Shown piece after piece: positions 61,973 to 64,000 of a stretch of 64,000 nt of DNA (position 1 is the first letter of the stretch; the number at the start of each line of letters is the position of its first letter). The DNA is taken from contig JAGOQM010000003.1 in assembly GCA_017991555.1 (NCBI GenBank), forward strand, positions 186,001 to 250,000, given 5' to 3'. The notes under the pieces were generated by a model. It was not told where the DNA came from. It did no database searches and worked only from the letters and a program-made list of their open reading frames with translations. Origin of the DNA: Neisseriaceae bacterium. Lineage in GTDB: Bacteria > Pseudomonadota > Gammaproteobacteria > Burkholderiales > Neisseriaceae. Made by a program: the position numbers and the translations under genes.

Positions 61973-62740
61973 TTAATCCCGATACTGTGGCGCAGGCGCA
62001 TAGCCATTTTCAGCGGGGAAAGCCTTGCCCTTAGGAGGCTGAGCCTTGGCCGCTGGGTCGTACAGCTCAAACACGGCGGTGCCGATTAATCCGGCATTGA
62101 CCACGTCGCCAGCGGGCGTATTGGCCACATAAGCATTATTGAGCGTCGTGAAGCGAAACGCCGCCACTTCGCTGTCACTCTTGCGAAACCCCTCAATGGT
62201 CAATCGACCATAAGGCGGCAACACGTAACCACCGCTGTTAAAGCTGCCTGGCTGGCCATTCATGACGTCTAAGCCATCAACCGTGGCCAAAATGGCGTAG
62301 GTTTTATTGCTGTGGTTTTGATAATGTAGCTGATAGCGCGCGCCGTTCTTGCCGGCCAAGCGAATGCCTTGAGCGCTTTGCGTCAGCGTCATCTTGCGGC
62401 CTTGGCCATCCAAAACCGCCATGCCGATGCGCCCTTGCGCCAACATCAGCTCTTTTAAGGCACGGCCCTGAGCCACGGTGGCGCCGTATTGAATTTCTTG
62501 TAGCGCCAACGGCCGTTCAGAAACGCGCCGCAGGTTAACCTGAGTCACATTCGACGCCATGCCCTCGCCCCAGCCCGTGCCTAATTTGGCTTCGGCTCTG
62601 GGCTTGCTCACCGCGACGGCCTTCACTTCTGCCATGGTCATCGATTCTGTCGCCACCATCGGCGGGCGCTGCTGCGTGCTACACGCGCCCAGTAACAACA
62701 CCAAAAACAACCACTTGCTTGGCCACCAGATTTTATTCAT
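61973..62740 (-). CDS. hypothetical lipoprotein, 255 aa
   Basis: A 255-residue lipoprotein: signal peptide with lipobox LGAC (Cys20), a Thr/Ala/Val linker, a basic region, then a compact domain (about 85-240). The segment ATVDGLDVMNGQPGSFNSGGYVLPPYGRLTIEGFRKSDSEVAAFRF (about 158-203) is a recognisable conserved block seen in uncharacterised bacterial surface proteins. The end is Pro-rich. No function is known to me. It has its own terminator and is not obviously under Fur control, so a link to the haem system is only positional. Confidence 0.7.
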   Translation of the reverse strand: MNKIWWPSKWLFLVLLLGACSTQQRPPMVATESMTMAEVKAVAVSKPRAEAKLGTGWGEGMASNVTQVNLRRVSERPLALQEIQYGATVAQGRALKELMLAQGRIGMAVLDGQGRKMTLTQSAQGIRLAGKNGARYQLHYQNHSNKTYAILATVDGLDVMNGQPGSFNSGGYVLPPYGRLTIEGFRKSDSEVAAFRFTTLNNAYVANTPAGDVVNAGLIGTAVFELYDPAAKAQPPKGKAFPAENGYAPAPQYRD

Positions 62741-62895
62741 GACGTTTTCCTTTGCCTTTTAAAATAGTCACCTCAGGCGAACCCCATGCCCACGGCTTTG
62801 ATTTCGAAGCATAATCCCTAAACCCTTAAAAGTGCAAGCCAATCCCCCCTCTGGCCCCTGCTGTGCCACACTTGCTTGCGCCAACACAAACCAAA

Positions 62896-62917
62896 ACGCC
62901 CACCAAGCGGTGGGCGT
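62896..62917 (-). terminator. probable terminator of the PLP decarboxylase gene
   Basis: ACGCCCACC/GGTGGGCGT stem (62896-62904 with 62909-62917), followed on minus by TTTTGGTTTG; T tract is modest. Confidence 0.65.
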
Positions 62918-62936
62918 GCGTCTGAACGAAACCTGC

Positions 62937-64000
62937 TTAACGGAAGCCGGTGCCAGGATTCACAATACTGCGCGCGTAAGCGTGCGGTTCGGCTTCTTCT
63001 GGCTCAAAAAAGGCGCCGGGCTGATTTAAATCATGCACCAAAGCATCAATGGTGGCTTTCGTCACGTGCTCCATCGCAAACAGGTGGGCGTAATCAAAGC
63101 CTTCTTCAAACTCGGTCGACAAAGAGTACTTAGACACCAGCGCTTGGTTAGGCCGTCTAAACAACACGCTGAGCGAGTTCTCGGCACGATGCACGCGCCA
63201 TTCAACGCCAGTAGGCGTGCGCACGGTCTTGAGCTGGTCGTAGGCATACTGGGCCATATTCAATAAACCCATGAGCTTATTTTTCTGGTCTTGATGCGAG
63301 TGCCGCGACAGATAATGCCATAAGATCAGCGCCGAAAAGCCATTGCGTGAGCCAGACAGGGTCGAGTCTTGTGAACCAATGTAAGACACGTTAGAAAAAT
63401 TAAGCAAATAGCGGGTCCGGGTCATGTAAATACCACAGGGCCAAGGTGCGCCAATCTCCTTATGACCACTCATCGAGATCGAGTGAATCGGGTTACGGAA
63501 GTCAAACTGGGGCGGGATTTCACCCAGCAGCCCTTCGGCCTTCAGCATTTCAAAGAAAGGCCCATAGGCTGCCCCCAAAGCCCCATCAACGTGGAACCAA
63601 TAACCGTCACGTTTGCTGTGTACTTCAGTGCCGTTAATGTTCACCACAAACTCGCGCTCGGCAATGCCGTGTTTTTCTAAAATACGGATGATTTCAGCCG
63701 AAGCACCTTCGATGTCATCATAGGCGCCCCTGAACGTGGTGCCATAGTTAAAGTTGACCGCGATCGGATGGCCTTTACCGGCAAAAAAGTCAACCAGCTT
63801 ATAAAGATCTTCAAGGTTAATGGAATCATCGGCATAGGTGGGCACATGCTCAGGCCATTCGCCGTCGTCCGTAATAGGACACTCACCTGAATACAGTGCC
63901 TTACCCACTTCACTAAAGGTATCAAACAGCAAGATGTCTTTAATCTTGTCAATCGAATAGTGGGTCGCACGTGAGTAAAACAGGACCGGCTGGTAAGCCG
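62937..64000 (-). CDS. group II PLP decarboxylase, histidine decarboxylase family (N-terminus outside window)
   Basis: The frame is open to the right edge, so the gene is cut: about 353 C-terminal residues are here. An internal TTG at 63932 is not the start, because the upstream codons read PVLFYSRATHYSIDK, a conserved decarboxylase segment. Further motifs are FNYGTTFRGAYDD, WFHVDGALGAAY with the PLP-binding Asp, SMSGHKEIGAPWPCG with the Schiff-base Lys, and SGSRNGFSALILWHYL. These fit bacterial histidine decarboxylases and plant serine decarboxylases; histamine is the most likely product, but serine, aspartate or other substrates are possible. Confidence 0.82.
   Translation of the reverse strand, partial: AYQPVLFYSRATHYSIDKIKDILLFDTFSEVGKALYSGECPITDDGEWPEHVPTYADDSINLEDLYKLVDFFAGKGHPIAVNFNYGTTFRGAYDDIEGASAEIIRILEKHGIAEREFVVNINGTEVHSKRDGYWFHVDGALGAAYGPFFEMLKAEGLLGEIPPQFDFRNPIHSISMSGHKEIGAPWPCGIYMTRTRYLLNFSNVSYIGSQDSTLSGSRNGFSALILWHYLSRHSHQDQKNKLMGLLNMAQYAYDQLKTVRTPTGVEWRVHRAENSLSVLFRRPNQALVSKYSLSTEFEEGFDYAHLFAMEHVTKATIDALVHDLNQPGAFFEPEEAEPHAYARSIVNPGTGFR

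Noticed and set aside
63150..63165. Near match to the Neisseria DNA uptake sequence (AGGCCGTCTAAA)
   Set aside because: A single imperfect copy inside a gene; classic GCCGTCTGAA copies were not noticed and terminators are not built from it.

Overview
The window reads as chromosomal DNA of a Gram-negative bacterium, most likely a betaproteobacterium of the Neisseriales type. Supporting signs are a DUF3460 small protein, an MtrCDE-like efflux operon, the gene order pcnB-folK-deoxynucleoside kinase-panB, tRNAs with encoded CCA, and a Slam-type surface/secretion system. By eye I found no copies of the classic Neisseria uptake word GCCGTCTGAA, so genus is not assigned. Most genes are housekeeping or transport genes in short operons separated by clear Rho-independent terminators.

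Layout: 1-4.6 kb holds ABC-2 permeases, ydfG, ypfJ and mgtE. 4.6-10.5 kb is a tripartite RND efflux operon. 11-14.4 kb has a nitronate monooxygenase, cutA and tcyP. 14.4-19.5 kb is an accessory stretch: a 52-codon gene, repeats, tRNA-Glu, sanA/DUF1289, tRNA-Ala, an orphan phage-type repressor with a palindromic operator, and a candidate C-rich small RNA. 19.5-32.4 kb has transporters paired with divergent regulators (XRE-cupin/EamA, SufR-like/MFS, YeiE/YeiH), an amino-acid ABC transporter, nnrD, a YaeF-like lipoprotein and an OmpA-like lipoprotein. 32.7-36.4 kb has HU, an inducible-type basic amino-acid decarboxylase and a large inverted-duplicated repeat. 36.4-44.8 kb is a minus-strand housekeeping block (tyrS, ychF, panC, panB, folK, pcnB). 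45-49 kb is a plus-strand block ending in purEKC. 49.1-51.4 kb is AT-rich with two small accessory genes, one resembling a free-standing RNA polymerase alpha C-terminal domain. 51.5-56.3 kb is cyoABCDE.

The most notable system is at 56.3-61.9 kb: a TonB-dependent receptor, a small secreted protein with a TbpB-like barrel end and no lipobox, and a Slam (DUF560) translocator. The receptor and the small protein each have a sigma70 promoter whose -35 hexamer is overlapped by a Fur box. This is the architecture of a hemophilin-type heme-scavenging system: Slam exports the hemophore, which returns haem to the receptor. An unknown lipoprotein and a truncated PLP decarboxylase of the histidine decarboxylase family finish the window.

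The second notable theme is repeats. A 60-bp palindrome near 15.4 kb and a ~560-bp element near 35.5-36.0 kb share the same terminal inverted repeats. The long one is made of two diverged, opposed copies of a hairpin-rich unit.
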